Below, piece after piece: positions 10,680 through 22,726 of a stretch of 64,000 nt of DNA. The notes beneath the pieces are model-generated. The model had not been told where the DNA came from, ran no database searches, and saw only the letters and a program-made list of their open reading frames with translations. A program made the position numbers and the translations under genes. Each line of letters starts with the position of its first letter. Within the stretch, counting starts at the first letter, position 1. The stretch spans positions 2,770,217 through 2,834,216 of the forward strand of contig JACTAT010000032.1 of the NCBI GenBank assembly GCA_014526335.1. The letters run 5' to 3'. This stretch comes from Chrysaora quinquecirrha. Lineage: Eukaryota; Cnidaria; Scyphozoa; Semaeostomeae; Pelagiidae.

Positions 10680-11575
10680 GCAATCACCCCGTACGACGTG
10701 ATATGCAGTAACGTGGAGGGTGTCAATACAACGTGGAGGGTTATCATCAGTAACGTGGAGGGATAGCATCATGTTAGTGGAGGATGCGGAGTATCGTGGA
10801 GGGTTATCATCAGTATAGTGGAGAGTTATCATTTTTGGCGTTGAGGGATATCATCATGAAAGTGGAGGGTGCCAATGCAACGTGGAGGATGTGGAGTATC
10901 GTGGAGGATTATCATCAGTACAGTGGAGGGTTATAATCAGTAATGTGGAGGGATAGCATCATGTTAGTGGAGGATGCGGAGTATCGTGGAGGGTTATCAT
11001 CAGTATAGTGGAGAGTTATCATTTGTGGCGTTGAGGGATATCATCATGAAAGTGGAGGGTGCCAATGCAACGTGGAGGGTTATCATCATGTAAGTGGAGG
11101 ATGCGGAGTATCGTGGAGGGTTATCATAAGTATAGTGGAGGGTTATCATTTGTAACGTGGAGAGATATCTTCATGTAAGTGGAGGATGCCAATGCAACGT
11201 GGAGGGTTATCATCATGAAAGTGGAGGATGTGGAGTATCGTGGAGGATTATCATCAGTACAGTGGAGGGTTATCATCAGTAATGTGGAGGGATAGCATCA
11301 TGTTAGTGGAGGATACGGAGTATCGTTGAGGGTTATCATCAGTATAGTGGAGAGTTATCATTTGTGGCGTTGAGGGATATCATCATGAAAGTGGAGGGTG
11401 CCAATGCAACGTGGAGGGTTATCATCATGAAAGTGGAGGATGTGGAGTATCGTGGAGGATTATCATCAGTACAGTGGAGGGTTATCATCAGTAATGTGGA
11501 GGGATAGCATTATGTAAGTGGAGGATGCGGAGTATCGTGGACGATTATCATCAGTATAGTGGAGGGATGTTCCAT
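10680..11575. repeat. 22-bp minisatellite (gtggagggttatcatcagta type) with higher-order blocks
   Basis: Roughly forty units of 19-22 bp all begin GTGGAG or GTTGAG. Units differ in the second half (TTATCATCAGTATA, ATAGCATCATGTTA, ATGCGGAGTATC, GTGCCAATGCAAC). The same ordered series of unit types recurs as larger blocks, for example starting near 10880, 11220 and 11430. Units touch without unique spacers, so this is a satellite and not a CRISPR array. Confidence 0.93.
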
Positions 11576-11834
11576 TTATTGTTTTACGATTTAATCCAAG
11601 AATATTCTCGAAGACACTTTCAGTACTCAAATCTAGAAAATTTTAAGCAACTTTCTGTATTGGGCCAATTTCTAAGTTGGCCCTCAAAATTCTGGACCGC
11701 TATCGCTCAAAGGAACCAGTTTCAGCGATCTCAATCTGGTGTTAGTCTCGGTTTTATGAGTGATAACTGGGACTCCAGTAATAAGTCTAGATAGCGCGCT
11801 GCACCATTGAAAATCGACACCACTATTTTTTCAT

Positions 11835-13330
11835 TTTTATGTCCGAAGGACATATTAAGAGGGTGTCGTGGAACGCATGTATACATAGAACATAGCCACG
11901 CTATCGCAATGTCCGAAGGACAATAATCACCATCATCATAATCATCATCATCATAATCATCATCATAATCATCATCATCATCATCATCATCATTATAATC
12001 ATCATCATAATCATCATCATCACCACCATCAAAGCATCATCAACATCACCATCATCACCAATATCATCGTCATCAGGATCATGATGATGATCATCATCAT
12101 CAGGATCATGATGATCATCATCATCATCAGCATCGTGATCATTCATATACATTATGATAAGAGCGACTAAAGATATTTTTGTCCATGGTCCATGTAACCA
12201 GTCTCTAACCAAATTTGGGATGAACCCATGCGTTCTGTCACTTTGTAATGCGAATAATATTTGGATAGACAGCCAACCGAAAATATGGTGTTTGGAGGGC
12301 AATCGAGTCACAACTGATTTTACAAAATTTGATCAATAAGTTATTCTGATTTTCCCTCTGCCAAACAGGCGCGGTCTGGCCCGGGTGGCAAAGTGGCGAT
12401 CGCCAGCCGGGCCTCTAGTAGATGAACGTTACAGAAAATTACGGACCCTTTCCGTGAAAGTTCGAGAAGATAATTTACATGCACAGAATTATTACAGTCA
12501 TGAGTAGGGCCCCACCATGACCGGTATCTACAGTTTTCGTGAGCCAATTCAAAAAGCGGATGGATATTAAAATCGTTTCGTGCCGTGTGTCGTGCGACGA
12601 ATGCGACCACACGCAATATCATTCCCCTTATCATAGCAAACAAGATGGTTGAATCTTCACCAGAGCAAAGCCGATCATTATACATACTGTAATGTTTCTA
12701 CAGTTTTATTTTGAAATTGTTAAGGTTTTTCTTTCTCTTTTTCGAGGGTTTACTATTCCTTTCATTCCAAAGATGAGGTGCTCAAATTGCTAAAATAGCC
12801 GTGTTAGAGGGTCTAGCAACCAAAATTTTCTGCGCCGCTCAACCATGGTGGGTGTGGTTCAGAAACTTTATCTGCCACACCCTGAACCGGGCCCTTTTGA
12901 TTTGGTAGCCACCCTGCAAATGTGGTGCCAGACCGCCCTGCTGCCAAATATCTAATTGTACAAAAGGAAGTTCGAGAATCCTCTCGACAACAACTGACCA
13001 CGTCTCAGTAAATATTATGCAAATGTGCTTCGAGAATGTTCTAATTGGATGAAAAAATCTATTTATCTGAATAAGAGCTTCGAGAACTTGTGCCAAATTT
13101 TCTACCACAATGAATCACCTATTGCTGCTCATTGTCTAAAAATAGGTTTTCATGATGACCAATTACGGCGACTTCAAAGTTCACTTCCTCATATTTGTGG
13201 CTTATCTATTGTTATTGTGACTCATCTATTGTTACACGTTTGGCAGGAAAAAGCGTCTATACATACATGTATTCATACCTACATGCGTTCCACGAACACC
13301 CTCTCATTATGTCCTTCGGACATAAAAACA
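11835..13330. mobile_element. Inverted pair of about 55-bp repeats with palindromic GTCCGAAGGAC ends
   Basis: The left copy (about 11835-11893: atgtccgaaggacat...gggtgt.cgtggaacgcatgta) is inverted relative to the right copy (about 13270-13327: tacatgcgttccacgaacaccct...atgtccttcggacat). A second inverted pair of 'gcaatgtccgaaggac' motifs lies at about 11905-11922 and 14233-14255 and abuts the ATC arrays. These look like ends of nested inverted-repeat elements. The unit between them shows no transposase. Confidence 0.5.
11920..12145. repeat. (ATC)n-rich trinucleotide array
   Basis: About 220 bp of ATC/ATA/ACC/AGG-variant triplets. Open frames across it (His/Asp-rich or Met-rich) are low-complexity artefacts. 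Confidence 0.95.
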
Positions 13331-13370
13331 AAATGCAATTGCTTGCCAAAAACATCAATTAGTATCAACT
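12146..13370. other. Unique-looking sequence without a recognisable gene
   Basis: Short open frames on both strands show no domain, no good splice pattern and no similarity to the other features. It may be the interior of the inverted-repeat element described at 11835-13330. Confidence 0.4.
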
Positions 13371-13374
13371 GTTA

Positions 13375-13445
13375 GTGTAGCGCAGTGGAATAATGAGCTT
13401 GTTTCTTGGGCTAAGGGTTGTGAGTTCGGTCCACGATGCAGGAAC
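13375..13445 (+). repeat. tRNA-like sequence (possible SINE head)
   Basis: An A-box-like TAGCGCAGTGGAATA is followed 35-40 bp later by a B-box-like GTGAGTTCGGTCC. Spacing fits a pol III type 2 promoter, but the acceptor stem does not pair by eye, so a SINE or tRNA relic is more likely than a working tRNA. Confidence 0.35.
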
Positions 13446-13949
13446 ATTCTAACATCAAGATTTTCGAAACTAAAAATTTGACACCATGATTTTCTCGCAA
13501 AAAAGCCGGCTCGGTCGAGCTTAGAAAAAAAGGTTTGACTACAATATTGCAAAATGTTGCTCGAATCTAATTTGATTTGATTTTTATTTTGAAATATTTT
13601 CATACAATTTTGATTGGGTTGTTATTGTCAGAAGTTTCTAGAAGTCGTCTCAGGTGTAAGATATTTTCGTGTGAAGAGAGGAGGAGATTGTGGCGCAGTA
13701 GAAATTGTGGCCAAGTTAGACAGAAGAATTTTTCTCAAAACAGTTTGCGGCTTCGAGAATCATCTGAAAATGAATGACTCAAAGTTGGCAATCAATTCTT
13801 CTAAGTGCTACTAATGATCGAATATAGTCATCTGCATAGTATGCGAATTCTTTTGATAGCTTTTGAAGGTTCTGGTTTCGGTGCACTGAACGGGTTTATT
13901 TGTTACATACACAGTTTAACCGATGAGTTCGAATTTATTAGTACAGTAT

Positions 13950-14240
13950 CATCATCACCATCACCAGTCATCGTCTTCAACCTGATCATCATTGTTGAAG
14001 AAAATGATGATCATGTTGAAGACGATGATGATCATGTTGAAGACTGTGATCATCATTTTCGTCTTCAAGGGGATCAACGTATCATCATCATCATTATCAT
14101 CATCATCATTATCATCATTATCATCATCATCGTCATCAACATAATCATCATCCTCATCATCGTTGTCTTCTTGTTCGTCATCTTCGTCATTATTATCATC
14201 ATCTTCATCGTTATTATCATCATCACCAGCGTCCTTCGGA
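13950..14240. repeat. Second (ATC)n-rich array
   Basis: About 290 bp of ATC/ATT/GTC triplets, ending at 'gcgtccttcggacattgc', the inverted counterpart of the sequence that begins the first ATC array near 11905. Ile-rich open frames across it are artefacts. Confidence 0.93.
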
Positions 14241-14255
14241 CATTGCTACAGCGTT

Positions 14256-15503
14256 GCTATTTTTCTAATTTCGGACGCAGATCAAATTACTCCGAAACAC
14301 AAGTTCCACCTGCTAAGCGCATGCGTGGCCACAAATTTTTATATGGTTACACCTGCAACGGCGGATCTAGCCCAAAATCTGACAGGGGCAAAACTTAGAC
14401 CTAAATTTTTCTTTCGGACCACGCCCTTCTGTATCGTCTACGTCGCTACGTAGTTGTGCGAGAGCGCATCGCAGGAGCCAACTAGACTTCTAAGTTATGC
14501 ATTGGCAACAGTCTCGAAAAAATAGGAGTGAGGGGGTCGGGTTGGGGAACTTTAATAACCTTGCCCAAATTGAAATAATAGTGATTTATATGGGAGGGCG
14601 TACAACTCCTTCGCTCCTGGCTAATGACTCATAGAATTACAATCAAAATTCAACTTACAGGTAAGTCTCCTCTAACTATTAATTCTGTTCTATCTTGAAA
14701 TTGCCTTCCCTCGTGCGAGGTTGGGCGCGTAGAGAACGTGTAGGGGAATAGCCCTCGAGCATGTTATTTGAGTGTATACAGCAGCGACAACCACAGGCGT
14801 TTCCTTTGTAACATCTAACCCTAATCGTCACTTCATCTTCACTTAAATATACACTGCACTTAGAGCTATCTGTTACTGACTGCGCACAGTACCCTTTCAT
14901 TTGTAAAATATTATCAGGACGACTATAGCTTTTATTTATAAAATCAAAAGAGCCAAACCAAACCGAATTTATAAAAGAACTAAATCATGGTGGAGACCGG
15001 TGGAGACCCTAAAAAATTTGAGATATTTCACTTTCAAGAAAAATCTTTGAATACCTATTTTAATACCTATTTCAGTAACATTGAATCATATAATAGGCCT
15101 GTGGTGAATTTAGTCGATTCCCACAAATATTTGGGTGTAAGAATAACGAGAATATAAAAATGAGCAATCCAGATATGCAGCAAACAGCGAAATTTAAAGA
15201 TTAAACCAAAACAGCGAAGCGTAATATATTAAAGTTTTAAGACGAACGATAAATCACTACGAAACTTATGCCATGTAGGAATTCTGGCGGTCAATAATAT
15301 AGATAAAATTGTTTCTTCTCTCTCACGTAAGCTAAATCGTTGAAATTAGCTTTTTAGATCTCGAAATCACTCACTGAAGTTTACTTTTTCCACTTAACTG
15401 TTCTCGCATGTTACTTAGCAACTAAAGATAAAAGAATTAACATAACAAAACAAATTAATCGGATTAACTAGAGATAAAGAAATAAAGTCGAATGTTCACG
15501 ACA
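14256..15503 (-). mobile_element. 3' LTR of BEL/Pao copy 1 (outer limit not resolved) and unique flank
   Basis: On the minus strand, a polypurine tract (AATAGGGGAGAG, about 15504-15515) is followed by TGTCGTGAACATTCG from 15503 downward. This is the same arrangement as the polypurine tract and TGTCGAG LTR start of BEL copy 2 at 30027. The LTR must therefore run leftward from 15503. Its far end could not be placed because no second LTR of this copy remains for comparison. Nothing else is recognised here. Confidence 0.5.
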
Positions 15504-15541
15504 CTCTCCCCTATTTGACATCGAAGACGTCAAATACAGGT

Positions 15542-18500
15542 TCAAAGTTCTTCATCTTCTTCATATTCGAGAGTCCCTCGTATATTCTCTGTTGCACAAG
15601 CTGCAGCTCTTCTCTTCGGTCGATATTCCTGTGCTTCAACATTCAACGTCGATTTCTTTTCGATTGGCCAGTCACAATGAAGTTCCAACGGATAGAGAAA
15701 CTGTATCGGTCTTTCCAGCTCTCCTTTTGCGGTACGCAACTTCACGACTCGTACTACACCATCTCTTCCCGGAATCATTGCTGTGACGATCGCCATTCTC
15801 CACCTTCCTCGGTTCTTCTCTTCTCCTTTTACGATGACAACGTCGCCAATTTTCAAATGTGGTTGATTTCCAGTATACGAACAGTCATGCCTCTCTCTAA
15901 GGGCTTTGAGGTACTCTGACTGCCAGCGTTTCCACATTGCCTCTTTACATCGGATCAAGTATTTTGCTCTTTTCCGCAAGTCTTTGTCTTCAATGCTGGC
16001 GCTGTTTTCTTCCGGCAGTAGGTTGGGTTTCCCAAAGATCAATATGTTTGGTGTCAGAGTGGGCAGTTGAACATCATCTTCACAGTACGACAGCGGTCGA
16101 TTGTTCAAAACAATTTGTATGTCAAGCAGGACTTCTTGCATCTCATTAAATGTCAACTTTGCCGCCCCGATCACTTTGTAAAGGCAGCTTTTGACAATGC
16201 TGACCATTCTCTCAAACAGTCCTCCCCACCAGCTTCCACGGCTAACGTTGAATTGCCATCTGATTTGGTATTCTTTGAGATGTTCTTGTAACCTTTCATG
16301 TTTCCATATTTTGTCAATCCATTTTGCAGCTGCAATAAAGGTTCTGCCGTTGTCTGAAATTATCTTTCGTGGTCTGCCTCTCGCAACAATGAAGCGTTTG
16401 AAACTCATCAGGAATTCTTCACATGACATGTTCGGCAGAAATTCCAGGAATAGGCCACGGGTCAGGCTACAGGTGTAAAGAATGATGTAACCCTTGCAAT
16501 CTTGTCTTCTTTTTCCCTTGTATATGATTGGGCCAGCAAAATCGAGCCCCACTACGTCAAAGGGAATGCTTCCTTCTGATCTTTCTTTCGGCAAGTTACC
16601 AACAGGTGGTTCAGGCAATGGAGTTGCTTGGAACCTCTTGCAGCCATGACAACTCTTTCTTATTTTCTTTGTGACAGTTCGTAGTTTGGGTATCCAGAAG
16701 GTATCACGGACTTTTGCCATGGTCAATCCGACTCCCCCATGTAAGGCTTGTAGATGGGCTTGTTCGACAAACTTCTCTGTTACGATGTGTCTAGGTGGGA
16801 GGTATACAGGGTAGTCTCCCTGAATTCGTCCCTTACAGATGTAAATTCCATCTTCATTCTCTTGTAAATTGAGGGTCTTGGCATTTTCTTTGAACTGATG
16901 TGTCTCTCTGACATCTTGTTGGGCACGTTTGATGAGAAACTTCTGTTGCTTTTCAATCTCATCAAGTGTCAACTGACCCTTTTCCACTTTGGTTCCTCTA
17001 CATTTAGCGATGAATCTGCTAATCCAGGCTAAAATTCTTGTGGTTTTCCAGATTGGCTTCTTTTCAATCAGCTTGTCGATCTGATCAGGAGTTCTTTCTG
17101 TACAGATCTTCATTATCTCCTTAACAAGTTTCTTCTCAGCATCTGACTCATCTGTTGCTTTGATTGTGATTTCTTCAGGCCATGTATTTTGCGATTGTAG
17201 CCACTCAGGTCCGTTTCTCCACTTCTCGCCCTTGAGGTTAGTTGTTCCACGGCTTCAGATGTCGGCAGGATTCTCATCAGTTGGCACGTATCTCCAAGTA
17301 GCTGACTTTTCCTTTATCTTCTTTACACGGTTGCCGACGAACTGCTTGTATTGGCCGTCACCTCTTATCCAGTGGAGACATACAGTGGAATCTGTCCAAG
17401 CATATCTTTTGGATACTGGATAATGCTGAAGTGCTTGAGCTGTGTTGTCAAGTAAGTTCACAACCATATGGCATGCAACTAATTCAAGCCTTGGAATAGT
17501 AAGATCTTTAAAGTCTTCATACACTGCGAGCTGATCGCCTTCAGGCTTATCTTCTAAGCCTAGAACATCCAAATTACACATTTGCATATAATCGTCTTGA
17601 GAGTTTCTTGCAAACATCAAAGTTGACTGGACATTGCCTTGGCCAGGAGACATTATCACCCATCCAAGTTTGGTTTTTTCTGCAATCGGTTGTCCCATTT
17701 CACCAACTCTTGCTGGGGTCTGTGTCTTTATCAGAGCATACTCACTTGCCCCTAAGATTGCATGGATGGGCAAATTCTCTTTTTGGTCATCATCGTTCAT
17801 CTTTATAGCTTGTAGGTGTGCGTTTGCTGTTATTACTTCTTTGTATCGTGGGTTTGGTATTGAAAGTAGCACTTTCCTCTCAACTGCATTCATCTCTACA
17901 TTAGCTTTGAAGTCATCATTTGTACCTGCCAGCTCAACATCATAGACTTTGATTGTCCTTGTTGTGTTCTGGAACATCATTTCTATTGTCTTTGATTCCT
18001 GCCTCACTGGTTCTCTTCCAATCATATCTACCAAAGTAGAAGACATATAGGAGTTGCTTGCCCCAGTATCTAACAAGGCTCTGCATGTGATTCCTTCGAT
18101 CTTTACAACCACCACTGGGTGTATCACTTGTTTGCTTGCAGCGGCTGTCAACAGTTGATTATGTTCTCTTCTATCACATATTGAGGTATGATGCTTCTTG
18201 TGGCAAATTCTACAGCTCAGTTTACTTTTGCAATCATTGGCTCGGTGTTTTTCGCCAGTACAATTGAAGCATAGTTTTTTCTGGCTTAGGATTTTTCGTC
18301 TTTCTTCAGTTCCTTTCACATCTTCACATTCTGTTGGTTTGTGATCAGACTTCCCACAATAGGCGCATTCTCTTGCATTGTTGTGATCCCGCGTGTTGAA
18401 GTTTTTCTCTCTGTTGTTGTCACTTGCATACAATCTTCCCTCTCTGTTGGTAGCTTGAATTGGATTTCGATCAACCCATTGTTTTATGGCCTCAATGAGA

Positions 18501-18856
18501 TCATGGAAGTTCCATTGTTTCCAATTTGTGTCTGTCCTTGTCAGGTCAGCTCTAATTCCATCAAGTTTGTCTAATACCATTCTTACATTTCCAGATACTT
18601 GTCCTAGCTTACCCAATGTATAAAGTGCTTGGACACGAGAAAGCAGCTGATCATAGAACTCATGTATTTTGTACTTTGAAATCCCATGGATGACAGGAAG
18701 GCCCATTATCTGCTGTAAATGAGCATTGACCACCTCAGATACATCTCCATATCTCTCTTCCAGCATTGTTTTGGCCCTTTTATACCCTTGAGCATCTGGT
18801 GGCAATTTATCAATAACTGATCTGACCTTTGGAATTACCAGCTCTTTCGTTACCAA
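15542..18856 (-). pseudogene. BEL/Pao retrotransposon copy 1: gag-protease-RNase H-integrase frame lacking the reverse transcriptase
   Basis: Reading leftward from 18856: the end of gag; CCHC knuckles (CAYCGKSDHKPTEC, CFNCTGEKHRANDC); an aspartic protease site (LLDTGASNSYMS, DTGA); an RNase H-like segment with TDSTVCLHW; a single in-frame TGA at 17255-17257; then an H2C2 zinc-binding segment, DDE integrase core and C-terminal BEL-type domain, stop at 15542-15544. Compared with BEL copy 2, about 1.3 kb covering the reverse transcriptase is absent between the VYEDFK and LTIPRLEL segments, and the join is in frame. Gag is cut at 18856 by the TIR element at 18859. The copy cannot encode its own reverse transcriptase. 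It is diverged from copy 2 and is probably older. Confidence 0.9.
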
Positions 18857-18858
18857 AG

Positions 18859-19467
18859 TTATCGGCCCTTTTATCGGCCCTTTTGCGCCGGCCCTAAATG
18901 GCGTTAATTTTAGCCTAGAGGCGTTATAAGGGCCGGCGTTAAAAGGGCCGGCGTTAAAAGGGCCATAAATTTGGAATTTTTCTCAAAAAGCGGCGTTAAT
19001 TTCCAAGCACCTATTTTTGCTACCACACACTATATTTTAGGAATTTTCATAAACAGCATGAAAACAAAGCCATCTTAGAAAAAATGGAAACTTTCATCAA
19101 TAAGCAAGTTTAAAAGATGGCAGAGAAATTTGATTTTGAACAGCAGCGATTGATAGGAGGGGAAACTAGGGAAGAATATGAAGATTAAATAGACGAAGAT
19201 GCAATAGAAGTGAAGTTCGATGCTGAAGAAACCGTAGATAGCAGTGAGACAATTGTAATTGACTAACATGAATTATATTCAAGGTAATAAAAAGTAATAA
19301 AAGACGCAACAGTGCGTAAAAATATATTGTTGTTTTTCCTTGTTCTTCGAGTGGCGTAAAACACGGCCCTAAATGGCGTTAAAGCACATTTTAAGGCCGG
19401 CGGAATTAGGGCCGGCGTAAAAACGGCCGGCGTTAATTTAGGGCCGGCGTAAAAAAAGGGCCGATAA
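18859..19467. mobile_element. TIR element of about 609 bp with gccggc-rich ends
   Basis: The left end (TTATCGGCCCTTTT..., then CGCCGGCCCTAAAT) and right end (its inverted counterpart ending GGGCCGATAA at 19467) are inverted repeats. Each end holds several sub-repeats of 'gggccggcgttaa'. A TA duplication is possible. The interior (about 19020-19300) is A/T-rich and has no transposase. It separates BEL copy 1 from the Gypsy element. Confidence 0.7.
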
Positions 19468-19479
19468 GGTTTCCCAAAA

Positions 19480-19623
19480 TGTAAAAGCTTTGAAGAGACA
19501 ACAACAAAGATAGAGACTTCATTCATTGCTTGAGGGATACATCTCTGCATCTCAGTCCTCGTGTATTCAACAACATAACATAACAGCGCATGCGTAACAC
19601 AAAGATAGGCTGACAACGTCACA
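19480..19623 (-). repeat. 3' LTR of the Ty3/Gypsy element (144 bp)
   Basis: It starts TG and ends CA and matches the LTR at 24035-24173 almost base for base. The one clear difference is a 5-bp 'ataac' duplication near 19577-19582. A polypurine tract (minus strand GAAGGAAAGG, about 19626-19636) adjoins it on the internal side. Confidence 0.92.
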
Positions 19624-19721
19624 CCTTTCCTTCAATAGAAACAAAATGAATGAATAAAAGTAATGCAAAAATAAAAGATAAAAAATTAAAAATTGTCTTT
19701 TGATATCTTCACAGTTCATTG

Positions 19722-21215
19722 CTATGAATTATGTCCAGTAAGATAGTCTGGCCGAATTACTCTTCTACCACTTCTGGTGACAGTAGGTTTATAGAATTGT
19801 AATTGCCTGTGATCAAATCTGGTTTCATCTGAGTCAACGGGTTCTGACTGAGGTTCCGATTGCTTCTGTACAGCTGTTTGAGGGCGGTGCTCTTCTTGGT
19901 TAGGTTGAAAAGATACTTCTTGAGTTGGTTGAGATATTGCTTCCTGTTCCGTTGTTGGGTCTGGGAATGAATCATCTTCATCAACATCATTAAAGGGCTC
20001 ATTAGTGTGGCGTAAGAACTTTCGATTTCGCCTTAAGATTCTGCCATCTTCTGTTTTCACGTTGTATGATCGGATATTCACCTGTTCTAGGATGCATCCT
20101 TTAGTCCAACGCCCAGTTCGATCGTTCTGTTTAGGCTTGATCCTGACCACATCACCATTCGTTAATGTGCTGAGTTGTTTCGAACCTCTGTTGAAATACT
20201 TTGCCTGCAACTGTTTCCTTTTGTGAAGATTGTCTTGAACTTCAGGTACAATTTCTGGTTTCAGGAGTTTCTTGGACATTGGAAGCAGGGTTTTGGCTCT
20301 TCTGCTGAAGATTCTTTGAAATGGAGAGCTGTCCATTCCCTCTGATGGTGTGTTTCTCCATTCAAGTAGCGCAAGATAAAAATCGGTGCCAGACTCGGCA
20401 GCTTTCTTCATAAGCATTTTGGCAGTCTTGACTGCATTCTCTGCCTTGCCGTTACTTTGGGGATATTCTGGAGAGCTAAGTTCGGTAATAAATTCGTATT
20501 CCTTACTGAAGTCTTGGAATTCTTTTGAAGCAAATGGCACATTGTCACTCATAAGTTTTTCTGGAATACCGTGAGTAGAGAAGTGTCTCTTTAGCTTCTT
20601 CTTGATTTCTCCCGCAGTTTTGTGGAAGAGGCGATCTATCTCGAAGTAATTTGAATAGCAATCCACTGTGACGAGGTAGTCTTTGTTGTTGAATGTGAGA
20701 ATATCAGCGGCAATAATTTGCCATGGGTGACTTGGAATTTCTCGTGGAATGAGTGGTTCCTTGGCCTGATTTCTTTGGAATGTGTTACAAATGTCACACT
20801 TGGATATAAAATCAGTCAGATCTTTATTCATGCCAGGCCAGTAAACTGCTTCTCGTGCTCTCCTAAGGCAGCTCTGTATTCCGGTGTGTGCGACATGCAG
20901 TTTCTCTCGAATCTTTTTTCGCAGTTTCTCTGGGATTATTGCTCTATTACCCTTGAATATCACATTATCTTGAGCTGCCAGTTCATCTCTGATGGAAAAA
21001 TATGGATGGAGGCAAACCGGAAGTCTTTGTTTGTCTTCTGGCCATCCACTTAGGATAGTGTGTTTCAATAGCTGCAGAGTCCTATCACTAGCAGTCTCTC
21101 TTTGGATTTCTTTCAATTGGGGCTCTGAGATTGGGAGATGATTTATCATATGAATGGTTTCAAGCTCTGCTTCAGTTTCTGATTTCGGTCTCTTCTCTGC
21201 TGGGAGGTATGCTCA
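19722..21215 (-). mobile_element. Ty3/Gypsy integrase region
   Basis: Up to 475 residues in one frame. An H2C2 zinc-binding segment (CDICNTFQ as its second half) is followed by a DDE integrase core in which 'VTVDCYSNYF' holds the first Asp and 'GIPEKLMSDN' the second, with the Glu in 'YPQSNGKAE'. The C-terminus is basic, then Gln/Glu-rich. The frame is continuous with the RNase H region except for one TGA at 21213-21215. Its role in the element is insertion of the DNA copy into the host genome. Confidence 0.9.
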
Positions 21216-21788
21216 GGACAGTGTATCTGCCAGAACCATGTCTCTGCCAGGCTGATACTTGATTTTAACATCATAAGATTGCAGCCTCAGTAAAAGCCTT
21301 TGAAGCCTCTTAGGAGCCGATGCTAATGGTTTACTGACAATGGAGACTAGAGGCTTGTGATCTGTCCAAAGAATAACCTCTCTACCGTATACATAAGTAT
21401 GGTGATGTTCTACACCAAAGACAAGTGCAAGGAGCTCTTTCTCGATTTGGCTGTAATTTTGTTCCGCAGCAGTTAGTGCTCTACTTGTATAAGACACTGG
21501 GCGACCCTCTTGCATGAGAACAAAGCCAAGGCCTTTTGAGGAGGCATCGCCTTGTCCCTCTGTGGGTGTCCTCGGGTCAAAATACTTGAGGACAGGCGCC
21601 TCACATAATGCAGTTTTGATGTCGGCAAAGGCCTTGGCTTGTAACTCGCCCCACTGCCATGGTGTATCTTTATGAGTAAGACTTCGCAGAGGTTCACAGG
21701 CCTCTGAGAGTTTTGGTAGGAACTTGGCAAGATATTTAACCATGCCAATGAATCTTTGGACACCAGCTACATCACTTGGTGCTTGCAT
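21213..21788 (-). mobile_element. Ty3/Gypsy RNase H region
   Basis: The segments FADIKTALCEAPVLKYFD, SKGLGFVLMQEGRPVSYTSR and LWTDHKPL are the conserved blocks of Gypsy reverse-transcriptase connection and RNase H domains. In the position of the usual first catalytic Asp, the sequence reads QGDASSKG. The frame differs from the reverse transcriptase just upstream; the change falls at about 21770-21790. The frame ends at the TGA at 21213. Confidence 0.88.
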
Positions 21789-22726
21789 CTTTGTATAGCT
21801 TCAACCTTTGCTGGATCTATTTTCAAACCATGTTGGGTTAGGATGTGCCCAATGAAGGAGACTTCTGTGCATTTGAATTTGAATTTTTCTTTGTTGAGCT
21901 TGATGTTTTTCTCTTGGCAGCGCTTTAAGAGAGCAAGCAGATTCTCATCATGGTTTCTAACAGCAGCTTCGTATGTGTCTCCTTTTCCAGTGATGAGGGC
22001 ATCATCCGCAACTGCATGTACACCGGATAGTCCTTCAATACACTGGTCAAATTTGCGCTGGAAGTGTTCAGAAGCCGGTTTAATACCGAAAGGCATCCGG
22101 AGGTACCTCCAACGACCCCAGGGTGTCTGGAATGTTGTGAGCATGCTTGACTCTTCATCGAGTTCGATTTGAAGATATCCTTCTTTCAAGTCAATTTTGC
22201 TGAATACTTTGACGCCTTCTAATTCTGGCAAGACATCATCTATCAATGGTAGAGGATAGTGACTTCGCTTCAAAGCTTTGTTCAGATGTTGTGGGTCAAT
22301 ACAGACACGGAGTTTTCCATTGGGTTTTTCTGCGATGACCAGATTTGATACCCAATCCGTCGGACCAGTGACCTTTTCGATGACCTGTAGGTGCTCTAAT
22401 CTCTCGAGTTCCTCTTTGAGCTTAGCTTTGAGGGCAATAGGTACCCGACGAGGTGGCATAACAACAGGGGGCTGTGACTCATCAATGTCTAAGTGTAGCT
22501 TGCCAGGCATTTTGCCAAGTCCTTCAAAGACAGACCCAAACTGATGTTTTATGTTCTCTATGGTGACTGTAGTATCAGTGGTGGCTGTCATAACAGTGGC
22601 AGTGGCATCAGCTTGTTGGACTGGACATTGTAGACCTCTTGATACAGAGCGACTGGAGCTATCTGAGATATTATCATAATTGACTGTCAAAAGACCCATC
22701 TTTTGGGCAGCATTAGCTCCTAACAA
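21767..22726 (-). mobile_element. Ty3/Gypsy reverse transcriptase region
   Basis: About 319 residues with canonical blocks: a P-R-R-V-P segment, WVSNLVIAEKPNGKLRVCID, FSKIDLKEGYLQIELDE and the catalytic block, which here reads AVADDALITG instead of the common Y-V-D-D. The two adjacent Asp residues are present. The frame differs from the protease frame; the change falls at about 22720-22730. Confidence 0.9.

Noticed and set aside
10680..11575. CRISPR-like regular repeats
   Set aside because: The units touch without unique spacers and vary in type. The window is from an animal nuclear genome, so this is a minisatellite.
11901..14453. His/Asp-rich, Met-rich and Ile-rich frames
   Set aside because: They come from the (ATC)n arrays at 11920-12145 and 13950-14240.
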